Source: Paraferrimonas sp. SM1919 (GTDB lineage: Bacteria > Pseudomonadota > Gammaproteobacteria > Enterobacterales > Shewanellaceae). From it: DNA of 51,255 nt. Positions 26,963 to 34,628 of the stretch are shown piece after piece. The notes beneath the pieces are model-generated. The model saw only the letters and a list, made by a program, of their open reading frames with translations. It searched no databases and was not told the origin of the DNA. Made by a program: the position numbers and the translations under genes. The first letter of the stretch is position 1, and the number at the start of each line of letters is the position of its first letter. The stretch lies in NCBI RefSeq assembly GCF_010993985.1, contig NZ_WINH01000027.1:1-51255 (forward strand). Reading direction: 5' to 3'.

Positions 26963-27481
26963 TTAATGCTTGTTGATCTCTTCAAGCTGGGCCGCTGACA
27001 GCGTTAACTCTTGGTTATAGTTAACACCAATTGGCTGCTTAAGAATATCTTGGGCAATTTCTTTGGCCTCTTCTAACGAGTGCATCATGTAAGTCCCACA
27101 CTGGAACTCGTTTAGCTCTGGAATTTCATTTTGATTCTGCACGTTAAGCACGTCAGTCATAGAAGCTTTCCACGCGTCTGCCACTTCTTGTTCGCTTGGC
27201 TCCCCTAAAAGGCTCATGTAAAAGCCAGTACGACAACCCATAGGGGAAATATCGATGATTTCTTGTGGGCCATTATTAAGGTGATCACGCATAAAACCAG
27301 CAAATAAATGCTCAAGGGTATGTATCCCCTTTTCAGACAAGATTGCCTTATTAGGAATACAAAAACGTAAATCAAACACTGTGATCTTGTCACCACTCGG
27401 GGTAGACATGGTTTTCGCCACACGCACCGCTGGCGCGTTCATAATCGTGTGGTCCACTGTAAAGCTATCTAATAATGGCAT
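26963..27481 (-). CDS. luxS: S-ribosylhomocysteine lyase
   Basis: LuxS cleaves S-ribosylhomocysteine to homocysteine and DPD, recycling the activated methyl cycle and producing the autoinducer-2 precursor. It has 172 residues (E. coli 171). Metal ligands His54, His58 (HTLEH) and Cys128, and catalytic Cys83 (MGCRTGFYM), are all present. It is cytosolic. It lies 64 bp downstream of the TRAP operon on the same strand, with only a weak small hairpin between, so some read-through is possible. AI-2 signalling depends on receptors not seen in this window. Confidence 0.97.
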   Translation of the reverse strand: MPLLDSFTVDHTIMNAPAVRVAKTMSTPSGDKITVFDLRFCIPNKAILSEKGIHTLEHLFAGFMRDHLNNGPQEIIDISPMGCRTGFYMSLLGEPSEQEVADAWKASMTDVLNVQNQNEIPELNEFQCGTYMMHSLEEAKEIAQDILKQPIGVNYNQELTLSAAQLEEINKH

Positions 27482-27545
27482 CGAAATTATCCTTCAATTT
27501 AATTTTGCGCATACCTTACATAAGGGTAGCATCCCTTGCAAGCCC

Positions 27546-28628
27546 TTACTGGTTAATCGTATCTATTGCTGATTCGGTAATGGCATGATACTTACCAGCG
27601 CCCTCTTGGAAGGACTTATAATGGCTGTAAACTTTTTGTATTTGCGGATCATTGTTAGACATCTCGGCCACCACCTCATCCCAGGCAGTTTTTAAAGTAG
27701 TAAGGACTTCTTTAGGATAGGGTTTAGGGATAATGCCATGTTCTTTAGCCAATGATTCTAATGCGATAATATTTTTCGCTGTGTATTCATCCAACATATC
27801 TTGATTGACAGCTCGCGCCGCATACTTCACTATCGCCTGAAGATTTGCAGGTAATTCAGCGTAGGCCGCCTCATTAATAAGAAACTCAAGCGTTGAGCCG
27901 GGCTCATGCCAGCCAGGGTAATAATAATGTTTGGCGGCTTGATTTAAACCAAAGGCTAAATCATTGTAAGCCCCTACCCATTCAGTTGCATCAATGGCAC
28001 CGGTTTGCAATGCGGTAAACAATTCACGACCAGGTAAAGTGACCGGCACACCGCCAACTTTTTCTAGCACTGCGCCACCTAAACCAGGCAAACGCATTTT
28101 TAAACCTTTTAGATCATCAATGCTGTTGATTTCCTTATTAAACCAGCCACCCATTTGAATGCCAGAGTTACCCCCCGCCATAGGAATAACACCATAAGGC
28201 TTATACAGTTCAGTCCATAACTCAAGGCCACCACCGTAGTGTAAGTAACCATTAAATTGCTGCGGGTTCATGCCAAATGGGCTAGAACAAAAAAACTGCG
28301 CCGCAGGAATTTTGCCTTTCCAGTAGTAAGCACCCGAGTGTCCCATTTGCACTACGCCACCACTGACCGCATCAAAGACTTCAAACGCAGGCACTAACTC
28401 ACCCGCGCCATAGACTTTAATTTTTAGCCGCCCTGCCGACATTTCATCAACCATAGTTGCAAAACGTTCTGGCGCCATCCCTAGGCCTGGAAAGTTTTTC
28501 GGCCAAGAGGTGACTAACTTCCATTCATAATTTTTAAGAGGCACCGCCCCTTGGCTTGATTGGGCTTGCTCATTACCACAGCCCGCCAGCATTAATGCCG
28601 CTAATGCTAATCCAATTAACTTCTTCAT
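27546..28628 (-). CDS. TRAP transporter substrate-binding protein (TakP-like), predicted lipoprotein
   Basis: This 360-residue solute receptor belongs to a TRAP uptake system. It resembles the TakP/2-oxoacid and lactate receptors, with conserved HSGAYYWKGK, GGNSGIQMGGWFNKEIN, LKGLKMRLPG (substrate-binding Arg) and IDATEWVGAYNDL (binding-site Glu/Trp) segments and YYYPGW. Substrate is therefore probably a 2-oxoacid or related monocarboxylate, by inference. Unusually, the signal sequence ends in a lipobox, LMLAGC with Cys17, predicting a membrane-anchored receptor. It is the last gene of the dctQ-dctM-dctP unit, 9 bp after the large membrane subunit. Confidence 0.9.
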   Translation of the reverse strand: MKKLIGLALAALMLAGCGNEQAQSSQGAVPLKNYEWKLVTSWPKNFPGLGMAPERFATMVDEMSAGRLKIKVYGAGELVPAFEVFDAVSGGVVQMGHSGAYYWKGKIPAAQFFCSSPFGMNPQQFNGYLHYGGGLELWTELYKPYGVIPMAGGNSGIQMGGWFNKEINSIDDLKGLKMRLPGLGGAVLEKVGGVPVTLPGRELFTALQTGAIDATEWVGAYNDLAFGLNQAAKHYYYPGWHEPGSTLEFLINEAAYAELPANLQAIVKYAARAVNQDMLDEYTAKNIIALESLAKEHGIIPKPYPKEVLTTLKTAWDEVVAEMSNNDPQIQKVYSHYKSFQEGAGKYHAITESAIDTINQ

Positions 28629-28637
28629 TATTCTTCC

Positions 28638-29999
28638 TTACTTTCCATAAACCTGTTCTGGCAACCACGTCACCAGCTCTGGCCACAGGGCCAACATAAT
28701 CAGTAATAAAACTTGAATACCAATAAAAGGGATCACCCCTTTATAAATGTCACTGGTATGCAACGACTTAGGTGCCACACCCCGTAAATAAAACAGACTA
28801 AAACCAAAAGGCGGCGTTAAAAATGAGGTTTGTAGGTTAACCGCCAGCATAATACCCAGCCATAATGGATCAATACCCATCATCATTAATACCGGCGCCA
28901 CAATGGGCACAACCACAAAGGTGATTTCAATAAAATCAAGAATAAAGCCGAGTAAGAAGATCACCAGCATCACTAGGATCATCGCCCCAACCGCACCACC
29001 AGGTAACTGCTGGAATACACCTTCAATTAATTCTTCTCCACCTAGGCCGCGAAACACTAACGAAAACAAACTGGCCCCAATAAGGATCAAAAACACCATC
29101 GAAGTGACTTTAACGGTTTCCAAACCAATATTTTGCAAGCCCGACACATTCAGCTGCCCTTTAATAAGGGCTAACACTAAGGCACCACAAGCGCCCACAG
29201 CGGCCGCCTCCGTTGGTGTGGCTACTCCTAATAAAATTGAGCCAAGCACTAATATGATCAGCACCATTGGTGGCACTAGGGAGTTCACTAGAGCAGTAAT
29301 ATCAACCTTACTAGGGGCTTCGGTTGCTTTGCCAAACCACGTTGGTTTCAGTTTACTCATCAGCAGTAAGTAACCAAAATACATGGCCACCAGCAGTAAC
29401 CCAGGAATTAAAGCGCCCGCAAATAAGTCCCCTACCGATACCGTTTTCGGAGAGAAAATGCCCATATCAAGCTGGGCCTTTTGGTAGCTACTTGAAAGCA
29501 CATCCCCAAGCAGCACTAAGGCTATTGAAGGTGGAATAATTTGCCCCAAGGTGCCGGTGGCACAAATACTGCCACTGGCAATGGCTGGGTGATAGCCACG
29601 TTTGAGCATGCTAGGAAGACTCATTAAGCCCATGGTCACTACAGTAGCGCCGACAATGCCAGTACTGGCCGCCAATAGCATACCCACAAACACCACAGAA
29701 AAGCCTAAGCCTGCCCTAAAGCGCCCAAACAGCTGCGCCATAGAATTCAGCAGCGCCTGGGCAATCCCAGCTTTTTCAAGGGTGACCCCCATCATCACAA
29801 ACAGCGGAACCGCCAACAAAGTTTGATTGTTAATAATGCCAAACAAGCGACTTGGAAACGCATGCAGCAATGCCATATCAAAGCCACCAAACATGGACGC
29901 GATAAAGGCCACAATTAATGACACCCCCGCCAGCGTTAACGCCACAGGAAAGCCAAACATTAACAAGGCACAAATAAACCCGAATAAAACAATGGCCAT
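28638..29999 (-). CDS. TRAP transporter large permease subunit (DctM family)
   Basis: This 453-residue integral membrane protein is the Na+-coupled transport subunit of the TRAP system. It has about 12 hydrophobic helices with the family segments LLAVPLFVMMGVTLEKAG, STGIVGATVVTMG and TPTEAAAVGACGAL. The ATG overlaps the stop of the small subunit gene (TAATG), indicating coupled translation. It forms the permease with the adjacent DctQ-like protein and is served by the TakP-like receptor. Confidence 0.95.
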   Translation of the reverse strand: MAIVLFGFICALLMFGFPVALTLAGVSLIVAFIASMFGGFDMALLHAFPSRLFGIINNQTLLAVPLFVMMGVTLEKAGIAQALLNSMAQLFGRFRAGLGFSVVFVGMLLAASTGIVGATVVTMGLMSLPSMLKRGYHPAIASGSICATGTLGQIIPPSIALVLLGDVLSSSYQKAQLDMGIFSPKTVSVGDLFAGALIPGLLLVAMYFGYLLLMSKLKPTWFGKATEAPSKVDITALVNSLVPPMVLIILVLGSILLGVATPTEAAAVGACGALVLALIKGQLNVSGLQNIGLETVKVTSMVFLILIGASLFSLVFRGLGGEELIEGVFQQLPGGAVGAMILVMLVIFLLGFILDFIEITFVVVPIVAPVLMMMGIDPLWLGIMLAVNLQTSFLTPPFGFSLFYLRGVAPKSLHTSDIYKGVIPFIGIQVLLLIMLALWPELVTWLPEQVYGK

Positions 30000-30487
30000 T
30001 AGTGTACTCCTTTTATTTGCTTAATTGCCTTAGCCAAACACACGCTAATACTCAGTAGCATCACTAACGGGAACATTAACAACATGGATTTTTGTAGGTA
30101 AACAAAGGGCAAACCACCGGTTTCTTGGCTGGATTCTAATAAACGCCAACTCATCAATACATAGGGATAGCTCATCCAGGCAATAAAGATAAATACTGGC
30201 GCTGCTAAAATGAATAAGCCGACCGCATTGATCATGCCCTGTTTTTGGAGGGGTAAATTGCGATAAAACACATCCACTCGCACATGTTTATCGTCAATTA
30301 AGGTCATGCCTGCCCCCATTAACAGGGCAAAGCCGTGAAAATACACCACCGTTTCTTGTATTGCTGTGGCACCAATATTAAATCCATACCTAAGTACCAC
30401 CACACTAAGCAACAACACAGCTAACAAAACCGTTAGCCAAGCACACAGCTTTCCAAGACTGTTTATTATTCTTGTAAGAAATTTCAT
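29999..30487 (-). CDS. TRAP transporter small permease subunit (DctQ family)
   Basis: This 162-residue membrane protein has four predicted helices. It carries the DctQ features FHGFALLMGAGMTLIDDKHVRVDVFYR and a short cytoplasmic C-terminus. It is the first gene of the TRAP operon. Its role is structural support of the large subunit. The promoter should lie in 30488-30650, on the opposite strand from the tRNA promoter. Confidence 0.92.
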   Translation of the reverse strand: MKFLTRIINSLGKLCAWLTVLLAVLLLSVVVLRYGFNIGATAIQETVVYFHGFALLMGAGMTLIDDKHVRVDVFYRNLPLQKQGMINAVGLFILAAPVFIFIAWMSYPYVLMSWRLLESSQETGGLPFVYLQKSMLLMFPLVMLLSISVCLAKAIKQIKGVH

Positions 30488-30689
30488 TTATTCCCAAACA
30501 CAACTCAATTACTTTTTATAAACCTTTTTTAACATACCCAGCGGTAAAGACCAATTTATAAAAATTGAAGAAAGTCAGTTTTAGTCAAAACAGCAAACAA
30601 GTCTAAAACCTTAAAAAACCTTAAATTAATCGAAAAACGTACATTTGGTGCAAAAACCAGACAAACAAACACTTTTATTGAAATTTTAG

Positions 30690-30717
30690 TTGCAACCAGC
30701 GTCAACTCTGTTAAAGT
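30690..30717 (+). promoter_or_regulatory. Probable sigma-70 promoter of the tRNA-fMet array
   Basis: TTGCAA (30690-30695), a 16-nt spacer and TAAAGT (30712-30717) are followed by a GC-rich discriminator (GCGCC), as expected for a stringently controlled stable-RNA promoter. It is about 50 bp before the first tRNA. Confidence 0.5.
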
Positions 30718-30766
30718 GCGCCACCTGTTCAACGGGGTAACCCAGAAAACAGAACAACAATTCGGA

Positions 30767-30843
<77 letters not shown>

Positions 30844-30893
30844 ATTCCTCTCATGATTAAGAGAGTTAAAAAAACTAATCACTACAATTCGGA

Positions 30894-30970
<77 letters not shown>

Positions 30971-31020
30971 ATTCCTCTCATGATTAAGAGAGTCAAAAAA
31001 ACTAATCACTACAATTCGGA

Positions 31021-31097
<77 letters not shown>

Positions 31098-31678
31098 ATT
31101 CCTCAATATATTCATAAGCTTACCTTCAGGCTTCATGCTTTAAGTATAGTGCAATCTGTGACGCTCTGTGTCATAAATTCATATTCTATCTAGGTAGCCA
31201 CTACCTACCATCGCTACAAAAAGCTAACTTTTCTAAATCAGCATTAGTTTTAGTTATCAAAATTTTTGCCAGGTCGACAAACAACCCTAAGCCGCTTTAC
31301 GACACATGTGCCCTGTTCGTGTCACAAACTGACAAGAATCTCCAAATTTACCATTGCATAAGTATTCAAGATTTGACCTTAGGGTCATGTGACATCCATA
31401 GTGCTTGCGTAAACCAAATGACACAGATTTTCGTGTCGTATCCGTGTCATTTTTGACTTTAATTGACCTTATATTACTTTCAAGAAAACCTGTAATAGCA
31501 CAATTAAAACATAAACTTACAATGATTAATCCAGATACACCGTTTGTTTTTACTGTGTCCTAATTTACAAAAAATAGAACAATTTGAAATGTAAAAATTG
31601 AATAGCTGAAAAGGACAAAATAGGCACAGTTAATGGCGATTAGCGACTATTAGTGTACCTGGTAGTTAAGCAGAAGAG
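31098..31678. other. Noncoding region with clustered GTGTC/GACAC motifs
   Basis: There are 580 bp without a supportable gene between the tRNA array and the island genes. GTGTC or its complement occurs at 31168, 31301, 31319, 31420, 31433, 31444 and 31555, far above the roughly one expected by chance. The run includes the close pair TCGTGTCGTATCCGTGTC. No integrase gene is present. It may be a protein-binding array or a relic attachment region. Confidence 0.5.
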
Positions 31679-31978
31679 TTAAGCTTTAGGGGTAAACTTA
31701 GGCCAACGATTGTAGCCAATACTAGGATTATTCGATTGATACTGGCGGATAAACTCCACCTCTTTTAATGAGAGATCACTTTCACTGCAGTTCTCAGACT
31801 CCCAAAGAATTTCCTTCTGAATGGTGTAATTCTTTCTGATGTGATCGGGCAACTTTTCAAAATCAAGATTTACAATTTCCATATTGGGAGTACCAAAATA
31901 TTTATAGCTACCAACACTGTCTTTACCAATATAGATTTTGTTTACAGGATGATAGGTAATTTTATAGATCTGCTTCAT
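31679..31978 (-). CDS. Small GIY-YIG-like protein
   Basis: This 99-residue protein has an N-terminus, IYKITYHPVNKIYIGKD, that matches the paired GIY/YIG strands of GIY-YIG nucleases. The C-terminus EVEFIRQYQSNNPSIGYN matches the conserved Glu and Asn region of homing-type members. The usual catalytic Arg after the YIG helix is not obvious (KYFGTP follows), so activity is uncertain. It is 14 bp downstream of an XRE regulator on the same strand, forming a two-gene unit. It could be a nuclease, an anti-restriction or phage-derived factor. Confidence 0.6.
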   Translation of the reverse strand: MKQIYKITYHPVNKIYIGKDSVGSYKYFGTPNMEIVNLDFEKLPDHIRKNYTIQKEILWESENCSESDLSLKEVEFIRQYQSNNPSIGYNRWPKFTPKA

Positions 31979-31992
31979 TCACTTACCTGAGG

Positions 31993-32220
31993 TCAATCAT
32001 CACTATCAACGTACCGCATGACATCTGATACTTCACACTCAAAATACTTACACAGCTTATCTATATTATCTGTTGTGACCGAGCTGCCCTTCTTATTCAC
32101 CATTTTTGAAAGTGTCATTCGATGAATACCGGTATGCTGAGCAACCTCAGAAATGGTAATAACCTGCCCTTCCCTAAAACTTTTTTCCGAAATTAATTCT
32201 TTTATATAAAATCTTATCAC
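31993..32220 (-). CDS. XRE-family HTH transcriptional regulator (YozG-like)
   Basis: This 75-residue Cro/C1-type DNA-binding protein has the helix-turn-helix TISEVAQHTGIHRMTLSKMVN followed by NIDKLCKYFECEVSDVMRYV. The start is GTG at 32220, supported by AAGGGG about 6 nt upstream. It is probably an autoregulator of itself and the downstream GIY-YIG gene. The upstream DNA (32242-32299) has AGTGAA/TTCACT words and TTAATTAA stretches that could be operators. Confidence 0.85.
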   Translation of the reverse strand: MIRFYIKELISEKSFREGQVITISEVAQHTGIHRMTLSKMVNKKGSSVTTDNIDKLCKYFECEVSDVMRYVDSDD

Positions 32221-32331
32221 GACCGCCCCTTGGTCTAAAAAAGTGAATTAACTTAATAATATGAGTCCATGTTAGTTCTTAATTAACCTCAAGTTCACTC
32301 TAAGCACATCAAAAGATTATTTAACTCTTAA

Positions 32332-32391
32332 TTTGATAATAAAAATCATCACGACTAAAAGCAAATACGAATGATGATTTTTATTATCAAA
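32332..32391. repeat. Perfect 20-bp inverted repeat with 20-nt loop
   Basis: Left arm 32332-32351 (TTTGATAATAAAAATCATCA) is exactly complementary to right arm 32372-32391. It lies about 10 bp before the ATG of the HD-domain remnant and about 110 bp upstream of the XRE gene. There is no T run typical of a terminator. It may be an operator for a dimeric repressor, an RNA hairpin, or a mobile-element end. Confidence 0.8.
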
Positions 32392-32401
32392 GGATAAAGT
32401 T

Positions 32402-32726
32402 ATGAGTCATACATACATTACATACTCTGCAACAACTTGGCCCATGCAGCTTATACGAACATGACTTAGCAATAGTGGCTGGGCTAATTCATGATTTTGC
32501 CAAAATCAAAAGCTACAACCAAGACTACGAGTTCACCGACTTAGCTAAGCGAGTAAACCATGAGGCACTGACCCTAGAAGTCTGCGCCCACAGCTTTAAA
32601 TTCCTAGACACGGCAAACGCAGAAGCCGCTAATGACTTAAGGGTGTGTATCTGCTTCAACCACCATTATGCCTATCAAAGCCATAATCGAATTATTGAGG
32701 CATTGAAAATTGCAGACAATTTATGA
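32402..32726 (+). pseudogene. HD-domain phosphohydrolase remnant, frameshifted
   Basis: An ATG at 32402 (AAGGATAAAG upstream) opens a 20-codon frame. In the +1 frame the sequence reads CSLYEHDLAIVAGLIHDFAKIK, a clear HD-domain start (His-Asp pair in LIHDFAKI), continuing with NHEALTLEVCAHSF and FNHHYAYQSHNRIIEALKIADNL to the stop at 32726. The natural start of that frame is missing and it is under half the length of typical HD proteins. I read it as a truncated, frameshifted gene. The family may be relaxase-associated HD (MobH-like) or another phosphohydrolase; this is not resolvable here. Confidence 0.55.
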
Positions 32727-32855
32727 GAGGTTTAATAAATGGAATCAATCTGCCCAACGCCTCGCTAAGTCAGCATCTTCCAGCTCATAAACATGGATTT
32801 CCCCTTTAATATTTTTGGCTTTCTTGTACCTTACTGAGTAACTAGAATTTGGCCT

Positions 32856-34628
32856 CTAGAAACTTACAGAATCTCTAAGTAACCCTAATACAAACAACTT
32901 GGCATTTTTGTCATACAAAATAGCGTTATATTCTTCACCTTTAGTGTCTGTTCTCAATACTGAAGTAATACCATATTTAGCAGCTTTCTCAGTTACTGCG
33001 GTTTTATTTTGGACTAGCTGCAAAATACCATGCTGACGAAGAATTCTATTTACACTTGCAGCAGTGTGAGCAGAAAATTCAGGGTGAAAAACAGCAATCT
33101 CTTGAATTGCTCTTGTAAGACTTACCCTCTCATCAGAAAATGTAAGGGTATTTGCAGTAGATGCAGCTATTGCAGATTCTGTTCTTGAAGAAGACTTTAA
33201 CCCATCATCCACAAGATTTGTCGAAATATTTTTTTGATGAGTTTGACTTGGCCATAACAGCTCCATATCAAACTTATAATGGCAATGATTAGAAAAAAAT
33301 ACTTTGAGCTCTTTAGCTAATGACTTCAGAAGGTTAAGTGATGATTTTTCGGATTTTATCTTTTTAGATATTTCTTGAAGACCATCATCGACCAGCTCAT
33401 TTTCAATATCGTTTTTAAACTGTGCAATTTGTACATTTTTTAAAGCTTTTCTCAGGGTTTCATAACTTTGTATCGAGGCTGAAACCCTGTTTATACAACG
33501 TTGAAATACGTTTGAGATCATTGCATTAGCTTCAAGTAAACTTGGTTTTTCAATGTCATTAGAAACTTGCTTAAAAAACTCAGCCAGGGTACAACCTTCA
33601 TGAAAAACATCCTGTTCGCCATGCTGACTTAAAGATTGGATACCTTCAAACTGAATTTGTGCATTATTAAGGTCAACTTTTACTCGATTCATAATTGCTT
33701 GAATATCAGCACTTGTTTTAAGGTCTGATTTTGTAAGTACAAGCATTAACTTATGACTTGCCAGTAAATTCCGCGATAAAAAGGACAGATCTGACTTAGG
33801 TATTGTGCCATTTGCATCCAAGCCTATTAGCCATATCACTGCATCCGCTTGGCTAAGCGCATAACGAGACTTTTTTTCATCATTAGCTGTCGAGTCACTA
33901 TGGGCAGGGTCGTAACCTGGTGTATCTATGAAATAAAATGATGGATGCGAAGTCTGCTTGGTCTTCGTTTCAATTAAGACTCTGCTGATGCTCTTTTGCA
34001 GTGCCGAAATACTCGGCGACTGGTCATGGTTCAGCTGCTTATACACATCTATGTCTACGCTTACTTTTTTACTTGTAGCATCAAATAGCTCGACAACATT
34101 CGTATCTGAAAAATCGATATATGTAGGTAAGCTAGTCATTGGTGTTAAACCTGTTTCAAGTTTAACGCCATCTTCCGCAATAAATGAGTTAATAAATGAA
34201 GACTTACCACTACTAAATCCACCACCTACAGCAAAACCAGCTTTTTCGTGAAAGCCACGCATGGGAACTAACTCTTTGGCATTTAAAAAAGCCGCCCTTA
34301 AATCGGCAACTTCCGAAGACACAAAAGGTAAATCTGAACGCGATAACAGCATCTGAACTTCAGAGATATATGCCTTCAAAGCTTTATTCTGAGTCATAGA
34401 TGCTAATGTTTTGCATAAATCGACTTCTCTTTGAAGCGCTTCCTTCTCTAAAATAACCTTATCAACCTTGAGGCTAGACTGTTCTTCGTCAGTGGAAAAC
34501 TTCGCCCCTTTTAACTGACTTAAAAGATCTTCATTTGCGTCCTTTAACTCAATAATTTCTTTCTTTAAACGCTCAACTTTATCTTTACAGCGCTTTAGCT
34601 TTTTATCCTCTTTAACGTCACTAGTCAT
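32856..34628 (-). CDS. Dynamin-like GTPase 2 with coiled coil and C-terminal HTH-like domain
   Basis: This 590-residue protein starts at the ATG at 34628, which overlaps the previous stop by 8 bp. It has an N-terminal coiled coil (about 5-75) and a GTPase domain with P-loop GGFSSGKSS (136-144), switch motif DTPG (235-238) and TKSD (299-302). A helical stretch follows. The last 90 residues (SVNRILRQHGILQ...TEKAAKYG) resemble the winged-helix-like tail of phage antirepressor proteins. It is the final gene of the defence operon. Organisation and partner suggest a LeoA/Eleos-type membrane-acting immune dynamin. The stop is an amber codon followed by 36 further in-frame codons. Base composition is AT-rich relative to hsdM. 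Confidence 0.8.
   Translation of the reverse strand: MTSDVKEDKKLKRCKDKVERLKKEIIELKDANEDLLSQLKGAKFSTDEEQSSLKVDKVILEKEALQREVDLCKTLASMTQNKALKAYISEVQMLLSRSDLPFVSSEVADLRAAFLNAKELVPMRGFHEKAGFAVGGGFSSGKSSFINSFIAEDGVKLETGLTPMTSLPTYIDFSDTNVVELFDATSKKVSVDIDVYKQLNHDQSPSISALQKSISRVLIETKTKQTSHPSFYFIDTPGYDPAHSDSTANDEKKSRYALSQADAVIWLIGLDANGTIPKSDLSFLSRNLLASHKLMLVLTKSDLKTSADIQAIMNRVKVDLNNAQIQFEGIQSLSQHGEQDVFHEGCTLAEFFKQVSNDIEKPSLLEANAMISNVFQRCINRVSASIQSYETLRKALKNVQIAQFKNDIENELVDDGLQEISKKIKSEKSSLNLLKSLAKELKVFFSNHCHYKFDMELLWPSQTHQKNISTNLVDDGLKSSSRTESAIAASTANTLTFSDERVSLTRAIQEIAVFHPEFSAHTAASVNRILRQHGILQLVQNKTAVTEKAAKYGITSVLRTDTKGEEYNAILYDKNAKLFVLGLLRDSVSF

Noticed and set aside
27522..27537. AAGGG/CCCTT hairpin as terminator between the TRAP operon and luxS
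   Set aside because: The 5-bp stem is too weak and lacks a T run on the transcribed strand.
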